Assembly (NCBI GenBank): GCA_002320245.1
Contig: DCKD01000033.1
Coordinates: 1 to 16,299 of the forward strand
Reading direction: 5' to 3'
DNA from: Lachnospiraceae bacterium UBA1683
GTDB lineage: Bacteria > Bacillota > Clostridia > Lachnospirales > Lachnospiraceae
DNA: 16,299 bases
In this document: piece after piece, positions 14,137 through 16,299 of the stretch
Numbering within the stretch: position 1 is the first letter of the stretch
How the letters are laid out: every line of letters starts with the position of its first letter
Made by a program: the position numbers and the translations under genes
The notes under the pieces: generated by a model
Database searches by the model: none
The model's input: only the letters and a program-made list of their open reading frames with translations
What the model was told of the DNA's origin: nothing

Positions 14137-14886
14137 TCAATAGTTCTTTATAATTATCTCCTTGTAACGACGTGGGTTAGTTTTCGCTACAAGATTGTCC
14201 TGCCGTTCTACTTCTATCAGATCATATCCCGCATACAATTCCCGGATTCTCGGACAGTCATTGTAAGACAGAATGAATCTTCCCTTGATTCTGGATAGCG
14301 CATCATGCAACCTTACATGATCTTCCGGCTGGAATCGCTCTGAATAATACTTCTCTGCTTCGTAATACGGCGGATCACAATAAAACAATGCTGACTCCCT
14401 GTCATACGTCCTGATAAGACGCTCGAAGTCGGCATTTTCAATTACTACTCTACTCAGTCGTTTCGATACCTGTTGCAGATAAGCGATTGTTTTCTGCATA
14501 TCTCTTGGTCGCACACCAAACGACCTCAAGTCAGAACCAAAACTGAGTTTAATCATACAATAGAACCGCGCAGCTCTCTGTATGTCCGTCATTCCCTTTA
14601 CATCTATCTGGGAAATGCAATCGAAAAATTGTTCTCTGGATACTAATATCCAGTCCAGTTCCTTTTGCAAAGCCTCCGGATGGTATTTCACGCAACGGAA
14701 CAGGTTTACCAGATTCCCATTGGTATCGTTATATACCTCCATGTCGGCATGTTTTTCTTTGTCGAACAGTACCCATCCAGCTCCTCCGAACACTTCAATG
14801 TATCGGCTGATATCTTTCGGAAACTGCTCGATGATTTTCCTCTTTAGCAGCTTTTTCCCGCCAATCCAGCTTATAAAACTGTTCAT
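14137..14886 (-). CDS. DNA adenine methylase, D12 class (Dam family)
   Basis: This 249-residue enzyme transfers a methyl group from S-adenosylmethionine to the N6 of adenine in DNA. Visible motifs: SWIGGKKLL (6-14, with GGK at 9-11), EVFGGAGWVLF (31-41, SAM-binding FxGxG), and catalytic DPPY (171-174), all in the D12-class order. The target may be GATC but cannot be read from sequence. The start is ATG 14884-14886, with AGAGGG about 8 nt upstream. The frame stays open 46 codons further, but that stretch crosses a terminator. No restriction enzyme gene is nearby, so it is an orphan methylase, probably to evade host restriction or for regulation. It is flanked by a 15-bp inverted repeat. Confidence 0.93.
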   Translation of the reverse strand: MNSFISWIGGKKLLKRKIIEQFPKDISRYIEVFGGAGWVLFDKEKHADMEVYNDTNGNLVNLFRCVKYHPEALQKELDWILVSREQFFDCISQIDVKGMTDIQRAARFYCMIKLSFGSDLRSFGVRPRDMQKTIAYLQQVSKRLSRVVIENADFERLIRTYDRESALFYCDPPYYEAEKYYSERFQPEDHVRLHDALSRIKGRFILSYNDCPRIRELYAGYDLIEVERQDNLVAKTNPRRYKEIIIKNY

Positions 14887-14913
14887 GTACAACCCTCTTT
14901 CTTTCGATAAATA

Positions 14914-14928
14914 CTCGTGGGTATTATT
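14914..14928. repeat. Inverted repeat flanking the methylase gene (5' copy)
   Basis: The plus-strand sequence ctcgtgggtattatt matches 14119-14133 as a perfect 15-bp inverted repeat. It lies 27 nt upstream of the methylase ATG, between the terminator and the ribosome-binding site. Confidence 0.85.
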
Positions 14929-14939
14929 CTTACAGCCGC

Positions 14940-14966
14940 AAAAACGCCCCGTATTTTCTACGGGGC
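14940..14966 (-). terminator. Strong Rho-independent terminator before the methylase gene
   Basis: The stem GCCCCGTA/TACGGGGC (8 perfect pairs) has loop GAAAA and is followed on the minus strand by GTTTTT. It would end transcripts coming from the regulator gene. The plus-strand side has ATTTTCT, so weak two-way activity is possible. The methylase must then have its own promoter or depend on antitermination. Confidence 0.8.
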
Positions 14967-14995
14967 ATTTTCTGTGGTTTCGATTTATGAGGGCT

Positions 14996-15021
14996 AGCCG
15001 TTCGGTTTCAACCTTTCGGCT
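14996..15021 (-). other. Two-part hairpin after the regulator gene
   Basis: On the minus strand AGCCG pairs with CGGCT. Inside, after a symmetric AAA/GAA internal loop, GGT pairs with ACC around a TGAA loop. It starts 9 nt after the stop of the regulator gene and has no T run. A weak promoter-like TTGAAA/CATAAA pair (16-nt spacer) overlaps it. It may be an mRNA end structure or a protein-binding site; the role is unknown. Confidence 0.4.
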
Positions 15022-15030
15022 CAAGTATTA

Positions 15031-15483
15031 TTATAAATGTGCGTTGTGTGCTTTGTGTGCGTTTTTCAAATAATCGTCAATTCGTCTACTTACTCTACTC
15101 CTGTCCATATGTACTTTCTTTGCAACGTCTTTTTGCTTAACAGGTTTTCTACCATCAATGAAATATATCCTGAATATTCTCCGTGTGATGCTATCTGGTA
15201 TCCCTTCAACAAACTCCTCTATCTCTTCACATTCCTTTTCCAGCCATTTCTTCCGGTTTAAATCCCTCTCCTGCAATCGCTCATACTTTTTCTGGTCAAA
15301 CCCTACTACGGTCTGCGGCATCGGATATCCTTTACTATAATCAAACACCACATCGTTTCCAATCATCGTGTCACTTTTCCATCGGTTTTCAAGCACATAT
15401 TCAAGTTCAAGTATTTCTGCCTTATTGCTCCTATAAGCTATTAGCCGTTCTCTTGTCATTTTGTCCACTGGCATCCACTCCAA
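15031..15483 (-). CDS. Phage transcriptional regulator with sigma-70 region 4-like helix-turn-helix
   Basis: This 150-residue protein probably controls late genes. Residues 65-95 are a charged, coiled-coil-like helix. Residues 100-140 (RRIFRIYFIDGRKPVKQKDV then MDRSRVSRRIDDYL) form a helix-turn-helix of the sigma-70 region 4 type. This resembles the ArpU/RinA/DUF1492-like late activators that lie just upstream of Firmicutes packaging genes. The start is probably TTG at 15481-15483, with GAGAGG 7 nt before it; ATG 15474 is the alternative. The last residues are NAHKAHNAHL from a 9-nt tandem repeat. It overlaps the upstream gene by 53 nt and is followed by a hairpin and a terminator. The exact family is uncertain. 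Confidence 0.75.
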   Translation of the reverse strand: MEWMPVDKMTRERLIAYRSNKAEILELEYVLENRWKSDTMIGNDVVFDYSKGYPMPQTVVGFDQKKYERLQERDLNRKKWLEKECEEIEEFVEGIPDSITRRIFRIYFIDGRKPVKQKDVAKKVHMDRSRVSRRIDDYLKNAHKAHNAHL

Positions 15484-15697
15484 TCTTATACCTCTCTGCC
15501 AAATACTCCGCCACGCTCTTATGCTCTATCTGTTCCCCCTGCACCTGTACCATCTTCCTTGCCTGGTACGCCGGGCGGTGGAAGTCAGCTAATGCCTTTT
15601 CATCCGGCTTACGCTCTGCCATATGCGTGGTTTCCGTCTGCCGTATCACGGCTTCCTTCTGTTTCCGCTCCCGTTCGTTCTGTCGTTTCCGTCTCAT
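15431..15697 (-). CDS. Hypothetical basic phage protein
   Basis: This 88-residue protein is not recognised. The first 30 residues are very rich in Arg, Lys and Glu (MRRKRQNERERKQKEAV). The middle reads ALADFHRPAYQARKMVQVQG, and SVAEYLAERYKIGV follows near the C-terminus. No membrane segment or signal peptide is visible. A GGGG-containing signal lies 9 nt before the ATG. It overlaps the regulator gene by 53 nt, so the two are probably co-translated. I considered small terminase but see no helix-turn-helix to support it. Confidence 0.65.
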   Translation of the reverse strand: MRRKRQNERERKQKEAVIRQTETTHMAERKPDEKALADFHRPAYQARKMVQVQGEQIEHKSVAEYLAERYKIGVDASGQNDKRTANSL

Positions 15698-15703
15698 GTT
15701 GTC

Positions 15704-15793
15704 TCACCCCTTTGTTTGTTCTGTACCGACTGGCTTTATGTGCCAATCAAATGCTCCCGGTGCTATTTGATTTATAATATCCGACATCGCCAC
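15704..15793 (-). CDS. Very small hypothetical protein
   Basis: This 29-residue frame reads MAMSDIINQIAPGAFDWHIK and ends GTEQTKG. AGGAGG lies 7 nt before a GTG at 15791-15793; ATG 15785-15787 in the same frame is the alternative (27 residues). It fills the gap between its neighbours exactly, 2 nt after one stop and 6 nt before the next ATG, which supports it as a real gene. No function is recognised. Confidence 0.5.
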   Translation of the reverse strand: MAMSDIINQIAPGAFDWHIKPVGTEQTKG

Positions 15794-15795
15794 AC

Positions 15796-16158
15796 CTACT
15801 CCTCCTCCGCATTATTGCAGTACACAAGCAGGTGCTCTGCAATCTGACGTAAATCTGATTTTGAATACCGATTTACCACGGATGTATATCCAAGGTATCC
15901 TTTGAAAAGCTTATTCTCATAAACACAGGTATCATGAATCAATAAATCAGCCACTTTTATCGGCTCAGTAGGGAACTCCTGCTTATTCAACTGAACCTCT
16001 GCCAGTTTAGCCTTTAAGCAGTCGATATGGGACTGCATTTCTTTTATCTGACGCTCTTTCATATCGCATCTATTGTCAAGGACTCGGCATTGTTCTTCCA
16101 GTTCTGCCTTTTCCGCAATCAGTTCTTCCCTTGTTATTTCTCTTACTGCTTCGCTCAT
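15796..16158 (-). CDS. Hypothetical coiled-coil protein
   Basis: This 120-residue protein begins MSEAVREITREELIAEKAEL. Residues 10-57 form a clear coiled coil (LEEQCRVLDNRCDMKERQIK and on). A mixed C-terminal part (KVADLLIHDTCVYENKLFKG, then SKSDLRQIAEHLLVYCNN) follows. I know no function; such genes are common at the end of phage early/middle regions. The ATG overlaps the upstream stop as ATGA, with AAAGGCGG 6 nt before it. It could be a replication accessory or anti-host protein, but nothing shows this. Confidence 0.65.
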   Translation of the reverse strand: MSEAVREITREELIAEKAELEEQCRVLDNRCDMKERQIKEMQSHIDCLKAKLAEVQLNKQEFPTEPIKVADLLIHDTCVYENKLFKGYLGYTSVVNRYSKSDLRQIAEHLLVYCNNAEEE

Positions 16159-16295
16159 TCCGCACCGCCTTTCACAATCCCCAAAATTTCTTCTAGTAAT
16201 TCAACTGTTCCTTGTACCTCACGCCCGTATGGTGGTTGCTTGTATGTACGCACTATATCTTCTATGTCTGGAACTAACTCCACAACCCGTTCCAT
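16155..16295 (-). CDS. Small hypothetical protein at the right edge (possibly partial)
   Basis: A 46-codon frame from ATG 16293-16295 reads MERVVELVPDIEDIVRTYKQ and ends GIVKGGAE. The frame is still open to the window edge, so the true start may lie outside and no ribosome-binding site can be checked. Its stop overlaps the next gene as ATGA, which supports a real coupled gene. No family is recognised. Confidence 0.5.
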   Translation of the reverse strand: MERVVELVPDIEDIVRTYKQPPYGREVQGTVELLEEILGIVKGGAE

Positions 16296-16299
16296 AGGC

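Noticed and set aside
14137..14886. Methylase as part of a restriction-modification or defence system
   Set aside because: No restriction endonuclease, specificity subunit or other defence gene is adjacent; neighbours are a regulator and packaging genes.
14887..15024. 46-codon N-terminal extension of the methylase frame
   Set aside because: It runs through the terminator and inverted repeat, has no family similarity, and the ATG at 14886 has a good ribosome-binding site right before the conserved SWIGGK motif.
15431..15697. 88-residue basic protein as the missing small terminase
   Set aside because: It has no helix-turn-helix, is shorter than usual, and lies before the regulator and methylase rather than beside the packaging genes.

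Overview
The window is part of the late (packaging, head, tail, start of lysis) region of a tailed phage of siphovirus type, most likely a prophage in a Firmicutes host. Proteins of this style are familiar to me from Lachnospiraceae and other gut Clostridia. The reasons are strong Gram-positive ribosome-binding sites (AAGGAG/GGAGGT), a moderately AT-rich composition, and the match of nearly every gene to a Firmicutes siphophage role. All supported genes lie on the minus strand, so the region reads from high to low coordinates. I see no host gene, integrase, attachment site, tRNA or CRISPR array, and no credible gene on the plus strand.

In order of transcription: (1) 16295-15031 holds small, mostly unrecognised genes. 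They end in a helix-turn-helix protein with a sigma-70 region 4 look, a plausible switch for late genes. (2) 15030-14119 is a DNA adenine methylase unit. It is preceded by a hairpin and a strong terminator and flanked by a perfect 15-bp inverted repeat. (3) 14087-8261 is the packaging and head module: HNH nuclease, a GC-rich palindrome that could be a cos-type site, portal, a tiny protein, MuF-type minor head protein, large terminase, scaffold and HK97-fold capsid. (4) 8264-6829 is a string of overlapping neck, head-completion and tail-terminator genes. (5) 6815-1113 is the tail: tube protein, two-frame tail assembly chaperone, tape measure, distal tail protein, Gp37-like tail protein and tail fibre. 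(6) 1017-1 holds a coiled-coil protein, a CD1375-like small protein and a holin that runs off the left edge.

Most head and tail genes overlap by ATGA or TAATG or lie a few bases apart, which points to one coupled late transcript. It is broken by terminator-like hairpins after the regulator, after the large terminase and after the tail fibre.

The points most worth a second look are: the large terminase lies after portal and MuF rather than before them, with hairpins on both sides and no recognisable small terminase; the terminase nuclease domain has Lys where the first catalytic Asp is expected; the methylase is flanked by an inverted repeat; the chaperone has a textbook -1 frameshift site; and a small gene appears to start at CTG. 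I do not see a clearly new defence or mobile system. The unusual content is in organisation and regulation.
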